From: CAVYHX01 sp963768415
Lineage (GTDB): Bacteria > Pseudomonadota > Gammaproteobacteria > UBA9214
Direction: 5' to 3'
DNA length: 42,465 nucleotides
Assembly: GCA_963768415.1 (NCBI GenBank)
Contig: CAVYHX010000030.1
Coordinates: 1-42,465 of the forward strand
Shown: positions 16,552-25,317 of the stretch, piece after piece
How the letters are laid out: every line of letters starts with the position of its first letter
Position numbering within the stretch: the stretch's first letter is position 1
Position numbers and translations under genes: made by a program
The notes under the pieces: generated by a model
Database searches by the model: none
The model's input: the letters and a program-made list of their open reading frames with translations, nothing else
What the model was told of the DNA's origin: nothing

Positions 16552-18465
16552 CTATTTCGATAGACACACAGCGTTTTTGTTATTCCACTTACAGGTATCT
16601 GTCGGCTCGTTGTTGCATTCCTGCCGTGTTCCATACACTGAACAGTCGGGTGTCTGGCAAACGGGATCACTGCCACAGTCAGCCGTATCCGCGCAGTCTG
16701 TCACGCCGTCACAGTCGTTATCGATGCCATCGCCGCACAGCCCGATCTCGTTCGGTGCCGTGATTGTGCAGACAGCCGCGTCAACGCACATGCCGTTGTT
16801 CTTGCCGCCCAGCCATTCACAATCAGGTGTATTTCTGCAGGTGTTCCTGTCCATGATGGTGGAGCAGGATCCGCCCGTATCCTGGCAGTCCGGGTCGTCG
16901 GCATCGATCAAGCCGTCACAGTCATTGTCGATGGTGTCGCCGCAGGTTGCGTCGCCGAAGGGCCCTTCCGTAACCGGGGTGCAGCCACCACCGCATGCGT
17001 AGAGGACCTGCTTGCCCGGGGGCAGGGTTGGCGCCGGGATACCGCCAAAGTCTGCAGCTGCCCATCCCATGGCCCCGTTGTCCTCATGCTGCAGGATGTG
17101 ACAGTGCATGATGGTCCGGCCGTCGTAGGAGGTCGTGGTCGTGGGATCGGTGTCAAAACGTATATCACAGCTCCCCGAGATCGTGTCGTAGTACTCACCA
17201 TCCTCGAAATCGCCGCCGCTGCAGACGCCTTGCACCTGCTGATGATAGACGTGGAGGTGGAAGGGATGGTTGTTCGCCCCGATCGCCCACTCCTGTATGC
17301 CTGGCAACAGATCGAAGATGGGGACGTTTTCATCATAGGACTGATTGTAGAGACTGCGCGCGCCCACGCTGATGGAGTCCGTATAATCCACAGACTCTCC
17401 GCGGAGATCGCGCAGGTAACTCGGCCGCATCGCCTGCCACATACCGCCGGTGGCGCCATTTGCATAGGGTCCGACGGTTTGATCACTGGGCAGGTTGGGG
17501 TCGGCAAAAATATTGGCGACGACCGTGTTACCGACGGTGATGGTCGAGTCGGCACTGCAGCGCACCGCCAGGTCCGCACGGGAGGCACCGGTGAGGCTAA
17601 TGGTGTTGTTCACGAGGGGCATCGGCGCCGTTGTTCTCCAGACACCATCGCGGGCCATGAGCACGGCCTCACACTCGGGACCGATTTCCACGTCCTTCAT
17701 CTTGGCATCCGGGTCGGCAAGCAGCACGCGCCAGTGCTGCCATTCATTGACCGGCGTGCAGAGATTTCCCTGAACATTGCCGTTGACGGTCCAGCCTGAT
17801 GAGAAGGTACCCGAGATCAGCGTATCACCGCCATTCCCGGCAACCACACCCGGCTCAATGAACCCGACTGCAAGCAGACGCTCGTTCATCGCCGCCACAC
17901 CCTGCGGGATGCCATCCCCGGAGTCGTCAACAATGAGCATTCCCAGGGCGCCGCCCGCCACCTGCAGCCAGGTCGAGCCGTGGTGATGAGGGTGATACCA
18001 GTTGGTGCCGCCCATGTGATCAGGACCCAATTCATAGACATAATCGCCACAGAAACCACCCTGGATCAGGCGCGTCACATCATCGCCGGGTGTCTCACCG
18101 GAAACATGCAGGCCATGGGTATGAATATTAGAGATATTCGGGTCTTTCAGGGTGTTGTGTTCCGGACTCGGTTCCTCAAAAGGAAGGGAGTTCTTGAAGG
18201 TCAATACATAGGTCTGTCCCGGCGACATGTACATGGTCGGTCCGGGAATGCTGAACTGCCCCCCTTCCTGGCGGAAGGCCCGGGTGGTCAGGGTCTCACC
18301 GCCGATCACAAAGGAGGCTTCCCCGATTTCGAGGGTGCCCTCGTTGCCGCTCCACTGGAATACAGGCGGGTCCTCGATGACGTTGGTACCGGGGCATTGG
18401 CTTGCCTGCGCGATACCCCCCGTTAGAAACATTGAAATTAACAGGATCTTCGTTAAAGCCTTCAT
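16552..18465 (-). CDS. Secreted multicopper oxidase with MopE-like Cys-rich tail
   Basis: A 637-residue laccase/CotA-type multicopper oxidase; such enzymes oxidise phenols or metal ions (Cu, Mn, Fe) and reduce O2 to water. Residues 1-22 form a signal peptide. All four copper motifs are present: HTHGLH (115-120), WYHPHHHGS (156-164), HPFHLH (400-405) and HCHILQHEDNGAM (454-466). At the usual axial-Met position of the T1 copper there is Ala465, with Met466 next to it. From residue 490 a Cys-rich tail follows with two CGD.IDNDCDG repeats (508-518, 577-587), like the putative metal-binding motif of MopE, interleaved with two C..RxxC..CxW..C modules (534-560, 608-634). Strong Shine-Dalgarno (GGAGGAGAGG). 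It lies inside the split pdxA-ksgA interval. Confidence 0.93.
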   Translation of the reverse strand: MKALTKILLISMFLTGGIAQASQCPGTNVIEDPPVFQWSGNEGTLEIGEASFVIGGETLTTRAFRQEGGQFSIPGPTMYMSPGQTYVLTFKNSLPFEEPSPEHNTLKDPNISNIHTHGLHVSGETPGDDVTRLIQGGFCGDYVYELGPDHMGGTNWYHPHHHGSTWLQVAGGALGMLIVDDSGDGIPQGVAAMNERLLAVGFIEPGVVAGNGGDTLISGTFSSGWTVNGNVQGNLCTPVNEWQHWRVLLADPDAKMKDVEIGPECEAVLMARDGVWRTTAPMPLVNNTISLTGASRADLAVRCSADSTITVGNTVVANIFADPNLPSDQTVGPYANGATGGMWQAMRPSYLRDLRGESVDYTDSISVGARSLYNQSYDENVPIFDLLPGIQEWAIGANNHPFHLHVYHQQVQGVCSGGDFEDGEYYDTISGSCDIRFDTDPTTTTSYDGRTIMHCHILQHEDNGAMGWAAADFGGIPAPTLPPGKQVLYACGGGCTPVTEGPFGDATCGDTIDNDCDGLIDADDPDCQDTGGSCSTIMDRNTCRNTPDCEWLGGKNNGMCVDAAVCTITAPNEIGLCGDGIDNDCDGVTDCADTADCGSDPVCQTPDCSVYGTRQECNNEPTDTCKWNNKNAVCLSK

Positions 18466-19050
18466 ACCTCTCCTCCATGTAATGACCGGCGGCGCATACC
18501 CCTGCTTTGGGTCTGTTCGGTTTCCTGGTTGTCACGGTGATTGGCGCCAAACGGCGCGAAACATAGCCCAAGTTATCAATTCACAAGCAAACAGTATGCC
18601 GCCAAGCGCACCATTACAGGTGACTGATTACAAGAAACATTATTTCATGTTGCGAGATGCGTACCCATCTTGACTGACGGAAATGTCACGTCAAAACTGG
18701 CAGAACCTGACAATCGCGTCAGATGTTGATTAACGGATCCTTGAGGTTGCTCAAGTATGTATTTGAAGTAATGTGCCAATGGTAGCAACGTAGCCCAAAG
18801 CGGCCGATGAAGCTGGACTCCGGGGCTCGTCACATGCCCAATAGTGCTGTCAATTCCACAGCGCCAATGAACAGTGAGCATGGTTCTAAATTTGTGGTTC
18901 GCGCTGGCATGTCGATAAGATTGTGAACGGCAAGTCCTGGTCCAATAGTCTCCTGACAGGAATTCCGCAATATATGTGCCATGACGTTTTGTTAATGACA
19001 GTCTGCAGCAGGACGCAGGGTGCAAGACTGCATTGTCGTTGCAATCCGAA
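18466..19050. other. Spacer between oxidase and pdxA
   Basis: About 585 bp with no supported gene; the longest minus frame (18645-19025) has no family features. A perfect inverted repeat GCGCC-AAAC-GGCGC lies at 18544-18557, about 80 bp upstream of the oxidase ATG, and could be part of its control region or leader. A weak promoter candidate (TTGCTT...TATGTT, minus strand) lies just upstream of it at about 18,560-18,595. Confidence 0.4.
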
Positions 19051-19109
19051 TCAGGCCGGTGCTGCGATGGATATGTGATCCCGCTGATCAGCGCGCAGGA
19101 TGAGACTGG

Positions 19110-20109
19110 CTAGCTCGCAGTGCACCGGCCTGCCATATCGATTGCATACTGCAGTGCCGTTTGCAGGCTGCCGCTGTCCGCGCGGCCGGTACCCGGCCAG
19201 TTCCAGTGCAGTACCGTGATCGACGGAGGTGCGGATGATCGGCAGGCCAAGCGTGATATTGACGGCCCGGCCGAAGCTGCTGTGCTTGAGGACCGGCAGC
19301 CCCTGGTCATGGTACATGGCCAGGATAGCGTCCGCGCGTGCGATGTTGTCCGTGGTGAAGGCGGTGTCCGCCGGCACCGGGCCGGTTATATTCAGTCCCG
19401 CAGCGCGCAGCTCCTGCAGTGCCGGGATGATGATATCGATTTCCTCCGTGCCCAGGTGGCCGTCCTCGCCGGCATGTGGATTGAGGCCGCACACGAGAAT
19501 ACGGGGTTCTTCGATGCCGAAGCGCAGTTGCAGGCCATGGTGCAGTACGCGTACAACATGCTGCAGCCGCTCTGCAGTAATCAGTTCGCTGACGCCGGAC
19601 AGGGGGACATGCGTGGTGACCAGGGCCACCCGCAGATCGCCGCTTGCCAGCAGCATGACAACATCCGCTGTGCCGGTAGCCCGGGCAAGATATTCGGTGT
19701 GGCCGCTGAACGGGATGCCGGCCGCGTTGATGATCGCCTTGTGCACCGGGCCGGTAACCAGTGCGGCGAAATCCCCTTGCAGGCAGCCGCCGATGGCCAG
19801 ATCGAGGCTATCGAGCACGTAGCGAGCGTTGGCGGGATCCAGTCTTCCACAGCGTGCCGGAGCATGCAGTGAAACCGGCAGGATACAGAGTTCGCCTGCT
19901 GCAGTTGCTGCGGATTGCGCTGTCGGGTCGAATATGCGCAATCTGCAGTCAAGCCCGAGCAGTTCAGCGCGTTCCTGCAGCAGGTCGGGATCGCAGATGG
20001 CCACCAGTTCGACGGCTTGTGCACGTTGTGCCAGTGACAGGCACAAATCCGGTCCTATACCGGCCGGTTCGCCGGGCGTCAGGGCAATACGAAGGATTGG
20101 GGCGGTCAA
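19110..20109 (-). CDS. pdxA: 4-hydroxythreonine-4-phosphate dehydrogenase, frame break near C-terminus
   Basis: NAD-dependent step of pyridoxal 5'-phosphate synthesis, oxidising 4-phosphohydroxy-L-threonine. Motifs: LTPGEPAGIGPDL at the start, TGPVHKAII, FSGHTEYLA, GLNPHAGEDG and ILAMYHDQGLPVLK, with the metal-binding histidines in HTE, NPHAG and MYHDQ. Near the end the frame reads ELAGYRPRGQ, but deleting one G in the GGG run at 19192-19194 restores the family ending (GTGRADSGSLQTALQYAID, then MAGRCTAS, stop at 19110) and a normal length of about 333 residues. Without correction the frame runs on to 19,051. It lies 33 bp after surA; the usual next gene, ksgA, is displaced by 8.7 kb. Confidence 0.95.
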
Positions 20110-20142
20110 TGCAGTCTTGCGGTGAGCTATTATTGGGTATTT

Positions 20143-21462
20143 CTAGGCGGTGTCCAGTCGGTATTCGACATAGGCTTCATCACGCAGGCGCCGCAGCCAG
20201 AGGAACAGTTCCTCGTCGTATTTGCGTGACTTGATCAGCTGCCTGGCCCTGGAGCGTTCGAATTCTTCCGTACTGTCATGCGTGCGACGCTCCTGCACCT
20301 GGATGATATGCCAGCCAAACTGACTTTTCAGTGGCGCACTGATGACGCCCGGTTCAAGTTTTTCCAGAGCTTTTTCGAACTCGGGCACGGTATCACCCGG
20401 GCTGATCCAGCCCAGGTCGCCACCCTTGGCCGCGGACATGGTGTCTTGTGAATGTGACCGCGCCAGGGTTTCGAAATCCTCGCCGCCACGGATGCGGGTC
20501 ACCAGCTGTTCCATACGCAACCTGACATCCTCATCCGTGTTGATGGTGTCGGGCTTGATGAGGATATGGCGGGCCCTGGTTTGATTGACCACGTGACGTT
20601 CACCGCCGCGTTTTTCGAGCAGGGTTATGATGTGAAAGCCGCCGGCGCTCCTGATCAGCCCGGATACAGCGCCGACCTGCATGTCCTTGACTGTATCGAG
20701 AAACAGGCTGGGGACCTGTCCAAGGCTGCGCCACCCGATATCGCCGCCCTCGAGCGCGGTTTGCGCATCTGATTCCGCAATTGCGATCTGGGTAAAATCG
20801 GCGCCTCCCTGCAGCCGTGCCTCAATATCCTCTGCGCGCTGTTCGGCGGCCTGGATCTGTTCCGGGCTGGCGGCCTCGGGAATGGCGATCAGGATATGTG
20901 CAAGGTGAAACTGAACCCCGCTTTCACCGCTGGCCTTCAGGGTAGCCAGCAGATTATCCGCTTCCAGGTCGCTGACCTGGACACGATTGCCGATCATCTG
21001 CGCGCGCACCTGGTTGATCAGCATCTGCTGGCGCACTTCTTCACGAAATCCACCGTAGTCGTAGCCGTCCCGTTCCAGCACTGCGCGGAACTCCGTCAGG
21101 CTCAGGTTATTCTCGCGAGCCATCTCCTGCAGCTTGCTGTTCAGCGTCGCATCATCAACAGTGATGCCGCCACGACTGGCGATCTCGAGCTGCAACTGTT
21201 TCAGTACCAGCCGCTCCAGCACCTGTTTGACCAGTACCGACTGTTCCGGCAATTCCGTACCCTTCGCGCGCAGCTGTGCAACGATTGCCGCGATCTCGTC
21301 ATTGAGTTCGCTTGCCAGGATGACGTCGTCATTGACAATGGCCACGACCCGGTTGAGTTCCCGGGAGGCGGTATTTGTTGCCGGCGTTGCCAGGTCCGCG
21401 CCATGGGTGCCGGCGATGGCAAACAGGAGTGGCAGTACGGACAGGGTGGTGATGAACTTCAT
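20143..21462 (-). CDS. surA: Periplasmic chaperone and peptidyl-prolyl isomerase SurA
   Basis: Escorts unfolded outer-membrane proteins to the BAM complex. The 439-residue length matches SurA. It has a signal peptide (residues 1-21, ending GTHGA), an N-terminal chaperone domain (LNRVVAIVNDDVILASEL) and two parvulin (PpiC) domains at about 175-275 and 285-385, with VQFHLAHILIAIPE and RARHILIKPD as their starts and GGDLGWISPGDTVPEFEKAL in the second. The C-terminal helix closes the chaperone core. It follows lptD by 48 bp and precedes pdxA by 33 bp in the conserved operon, linking LPS-transport and OMP assembly. Confidence 0.97.
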   Translation of the reverse strand: MKFITTLSVLPLLFAIAGTHGADLATPATNTASRELNRVVAIVNDDVILASELNDEIAAIVAQLRAKGTELPEQSVLVKQVLERLVLKQLQLEIASRGGITVDDATLNSKLQEMARENNLSLTEFRAVLERDGYDYGGFREEVRQQMLINQVRAQMIGNRVQVSDLEADNLLATLKASGESGVQFHLAHILIAIPEAASPEQIQAAEQRAEDIEARLQGGADFTQIAIAESDAQTALEGGDIGWRSLGQVPSLFLDTVKDMQVGAVSGLIRSAGGFHIITLLEKRGGERHVVNQTRARHILIKPDTINTDEDVRLRMEQLVTRIRGGEDFETLARSHSQDTMSAAKGGDLGWISPGDTVPEFEKALEKLEPGVISAPLKSQFGWHIIQVQERRTHDSTEEFERSRARQLIKSRKYDEELFLWLRRLRDEAYVEYRLDTA

Positions 21463-21509
21463 GCAAAAAATGACTCTTTGAAAGACAAAATGATCAGCTA
21501 GTCGGACGA

Positions 21510-23961
21510 TTAGTAGCCAAGGATACCACGTTCCAACAGTTTATCTATCTTGGAGCCAAGCTGTCCCATGCCTTTCAATTCAAGCTGCAGGAAAACGGCG
21601 TTCTGGTGGCCACCCATATCACTGTTGATATACCTGCGTCCGACCAGCTGGGCACTCCAGCAACAGCTTTCATAGCCGAGACCGGCGAGTCCCTCGATAA
21701 GTTCGTTGCCGTCGAGTGAATAATACCAGCGCCCCACCATATGCCAGGACCGGCTGATCGGCCAGAGAAGCGAAAAATCGGCCTGTTCCAGGATATCGAG
21801 CTGGTAGCGATACCCCGCGTTAACCAGTTGCCGCGGACCGACCCGGTACTGGAGTTGATAGTGTTGCTTTACGGCCTTGGCCGCATGCGGATCCCATTGC
21901 AGCCCGGCATTGGCACTCCAGCGCTTCCATGGCGCGAGTGTCAGCTCGCTTATCAGGGCGGAACTGTTATCGGTTTCAGGCGCGGCTCCGGGAAGGGTGA
22001 CTTCGCGGTCCCGGAAATAGAACAGCTCACCCACGCTGGCGCTGAACAGCTGTCTGCCTGTTGCAGGATCCAGGATGCGTGTGGTCAGTGCTGCGGCCAG
22101 CTGGTTGGCATCGCCCATACGGTCCGGGCCGCTGAAACGGTTTTCCCGGAACAGTGTCCAGAAATTGAAATCAAAATCACCGGTATCGAATACCGGAATT
22201 TCACTTTGATCCTTGTTCGGGACATAGAGATAGAACAGGCGCGGTTCCAGTGTTTGCACCAGATCAGACCTGCCCCAGTGTGACGTGCGCTCGAAAAACA
22301 TACCGGCATCCACGCTGCCTGCCGGTACAGTGCGGTCCGGGTTATCGGCAGTGTCCGGGGCGACATTTACGAGGCTGTAGCGTGTATGCCGCAAACTCAC
22401 CGCAGGTGTGATGTACCAGGCGGCCGTCGTGATTGGCAGGCTGACACGCGGGTGGATATAGAGTCGCGTGCCCTCGGTGATACTACTGTCACTATGGGAA
22501 AAATAGTTCAGTTCGGTATCAACATTGAATTGCATGCCGAGTATGCTGTTTTCCGGCGCAACGCTGAAGGTGATCTGGGGAAGTTGCTTGTAGGGCCGTT
22601 GCGCACTGGTGATGGTGGGATCCAGGTTCTGGAAGTCCTGCACCCGGAACCGGGCATTCCACCAGTCGCCATACCAGGTGGCGGCGGCGGTGCGTTCCAG
22701 CTGGGTCTGGCTGCTGTTGACCAGGTCACTGCCGAAGTCCTCGAAATAGCGCATGTCCGAGGCATTGCTTGCCTTGATATAAGTCTGCAGACGCGGGACG
22801 GGGTTGCCGGTGTGATGCAGTGATGTCAGGCTGCGGTCCTTTCCCCCGAATCTATCGTCGGATGGCAGGTACTGGGCTGTGATTTCACCCTTGCTGCGCC
22901 GGTTCAGGTAACGAAATTCGGCACCCAGCATGAGGCCGCGGCTGCTCATCAGTCGCGGAACAAGCGTTGCATCACGGTCAGGAGCGATATTCCAGTAATA
23001 GGGGATGCTGATATCGGTTCCGGTGTATCACTCTGTCCAATTTTCGGAATTAACAGTCCAGATTTACGGCGTTCATCTATCGGGAAGCTGAAGTAGGGTG
23101 TGTACAGCAACGGCACGCCCTTGAATTTCAGTTTTGCGTCGCGCGCAGTCCCTCTCCCGTCCTCCCGATCCAGATTCACCTCCCTGGCCAACAGTATCCA
23201 GTTTTCATTTCCCTCCGGGCAGGTGGTATAGGATGCTTTTTCAAGGTGCAGGTTCTCGATGCCATCGAGCGACAGCTGCGCCGCCTTGCCGCGTGCGTGC
23301 TGGTTCGGCAAGGTAAATTCCACTTGATGCAAAATGCCCTGTTGTGCTTCGATTTGCAACTCGGCGGTTGCGGCATTGATGATGAAACCCGTACCTGACA
23401 ATTGGATGCCGCCACTGGCCTCAACGTCACCGGTCGAGCGTTCATAGACGATAGAGTCAGCCCGTAATTCCTGTTGTTCGTACCTGATGATGGCGTTACC
23501 TTGCAGGTGATAGGTGTTGCCATCGGGTGATTCGGCACCGTCTGCAACGAGTTCTATGTTCTCGCCAGTTTCGTCCTGCCCGGTCAATGCAGGCAATACC
23601 TGACCGGTCAGCGGGCGGACACTGAGACCAGCGACCCGTGTCGAGTTCTCCGCTGCCGCCCGGTGGTGAATCCGCCGGCTGTGGCGGGATAGTCGCAGAC
23701 GAAGACACGTCGGCTGTCCCTGACAGCGGTTCCGGTCCTGTGCGGACTGCGGTGTCTGTTGCAGTACTGGCCGGCGTGGAACTTGCGGCGGGTGGCGATG
23801 CTGCCTGGCCTGTTTCCAGCGCAAGCATGACGTGGTTGCCGATACAGTCCCAATGGCCATCAGGTGTGGTGGTGCAGTCCCAGTGCCTGGACGCGAATCG
23901 CAGCCGGTTGCAGTGGCAGCTGCAGGGCGAACAGGATCATCGGCAACATCGGGCGTGACAT
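21510..23961 (-). CDS. lptD: LPS-assembly protein LptD, broken by three frame shifts
   Basis: Outer-membrane beta-barrel that, with LptE, inserts LPS into the outer leaflet. The ATG at 23961 gives a signal-like start (MLPMILFALQLPLQPA). The frame then shifts at about 23,885 (to WDCTTTPDGHWDCIGN, an LptD-type N-terminal cysteine segment), at about 23,600-23,700 (to the OstA/LptA-like domain, ENIELVADGAE, GNAIIRYEQQELRADSIVYE) and at about 23,015-23,030 (to TDISIPYYWNIAPDRDATLV). The barrel follows to 21,510 and ends LERGILGY. Clustered shifts suggest sequencing error, because LptD is normally essential. First gene of the lptD-surA-pdxA series and divergent from the efflux genes. Confidence 0.9.
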
Positions 23962-24090
23962 GACGCTATTCCATCCGGGGTGTGCGGGTATTGTCCATTT
24001 TATGCAGGTCTGTAAGTCGTACCCAGTGAACTGCATGGCTGGCAGGCGCGAGGTAAAATCGCATAGAATGACTTTATATTCAAATGTTTC
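23962..24090. promoter_or_regulatory. Divergent promoter region between lptD and the efflux operon
   Basis: About 130 bp separate the divergent starts. On the plus strand a TATATT hexamer lies at 24075-24080, close to the adaptor start, and could be a -10. No clear operator symmetry was found, and no regulator gene is adjacent. Confidence 0.3.
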
Positions 24091-25311
24091 GTGAAGTTCA
24101 TGCCGGCCCTGAAGAAATCCACAAAAACCTATCTGCTGCTGGCGCTGGCCGGGTTCGTTGTCCTGCTGCTGGTAACGCGGCCGCAGCAGGGGCCTGAACT
24201 AAGGGAACTGGCGACAGCACGTGTATTGGCAACGGTCGTCGGTCTGCATGACCTGGTGCCGGCTGAAATCGTGAGCGGGCGGCTGGAACCTGCGCGCAAG
24301 GCGTTGTTGCACTTCGAGCTCTCCGGCCAGGTGCATGAGCGCCGGGTGGAACCCGGTCAGGTCGTTGTGGCAGGGGAGTCGTTGCTGTCACTGGCAGATG
24401 GGGATTACCGTGATGCGCTCGCCGAGGCCGAGGCGCAGCTCCAGCAGGTGACGCTCGATATCGATCGTGACCGTATATTATTGCAACTCGCCCGGCAGAA
24501 TTATGCACTGCGGAAAAATGATCTGGAGCGCCTGGAACAGCTGGGCGCTGATTCACTGGTTTCCAGGTCGCGACTCGATGAGACCAGGATCCAGCTGATC
24601 CAGCTGGAAGCGGAAGTTGCGCAGCTCAGGGCCAGTGTCGGCTCGGCGCAGTCGCGGCTGGCATTGCGGGAGGCCGCTCGTAACCGGGCCGCGCGCAATC
24701 TGGAACGCACGCAGTTGCTGGCGCCCTTTGCGGGTATCGTCAACAGTGTTGCCGTACAGGCCGGTGATTATGTCGTGCCGACCCAGGCTGTGGTCACGTT
24801 GATCGATGTGTCCGCACTGGACATTTACGTGGAAGTGCGTGGTGATGTGGCACAGTCATTGCAGCAGGGGCAGGCGGTGGCAGTCGGGCTGGATGGCCTG
24901 GCGCTGGCTGGTGAACTGGTGGCCCTGCAGATTGATCCGGATCCGGTGACATTTACCCACGCACTGCGTATCCGGGTGGCCGGCGATTCAGCCCGGCCAG
25001 GCCAGCTGGCGCAGGTGAACTTGCCGCTGCAGGCATTATCGAAAGTTACCGCGGTCCCTTCTACAGCGATACTCCATGACGACGGCAGGACGTTTGTATT
25101 TCGCCTTGCCGGCAGTGGCACACTGGAAAAGACAGAGGTGCTGCTCGGCAAACGTGTCGATCAGCTCCAGGTCGTCCGGCAGGGTATCAATGCCAGCGAC
25201 CGTGTTGTTGTGCGGGGTGTGGCGGCGCTCAGTCATGGGCAGAAGGTCGATGCCGGTCCCGTAACCGCAGCGGTATCCGCTAACCAGCCCGTCGCTGCCG
25301 GCAGACAATGA
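24091..25311 (+). CDS. RND efflux periplasmic adaptor (membrane fusion protein)
   Basis: HlyD/AcrA-type adaptor linking an inner-membrane RND pump to an outer-membrane channel. About 406 residues. An N-terminal membrane anchor or uncleaved signal (TYLLLALAGFVVLLLV, about 13-30) is followed by a split lipoyl domain (ALLHFELSGQVHERRVEPGQVV and TQLLAPFAGIVNSVAVQAGDYV), a helical hairpin between them (about 105-190), and a beta-barrel domain (LDIYVEVRGDVAQSLQQGQ). The GTG at 24091 is taken; an ATG nine bases later is equally possible. The pump gene begins 6 bp after the stop, so they form an operon. No outer-membrane TolC-like gene is nearby. Confidence 0.92.
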   Translation: MKFMPALKKSTKTYLLLALAGFVVLLLVTRPQQGPELRELATARVLATVVGLHDLVPAEIVSGRLEPARKALLHFELSGQVHERRVEPGQVVVAGESLLSLADGDYRDALAEAEAQLQQVTLDIDRDRILLQLARQNYALRKNDLERLEQLGADSLVSRSRLDETRIQLIQLEAEVAQLRASVGSAQSRLALREAARNRAARNLERTQLLAPFAGIVNSVAVQAGDYVVPTQAVVTLIDVSALDIYVEVRGDVAQSLQQGQAVAVGLDGLALAGELVALQIDPDPVTFTHALRIRVAGDSARPGQLAQVNLPLQALSKVTAVPSTAILHDDGRTFVFRLAGSGTLEKTEVLLGKRVDQLQVVRQGINASDRVVVRGVAALSHGQKVDAGPVTAAVSANQPVAAGRQ

Positions 25312-25317
25312 CATAGC

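Noticed and set aside
18645..19025. 126-codon minus-strand frame upstream of the oxidase
   Set aside because: Composition is not protein-like, no known motif, no conserved start.
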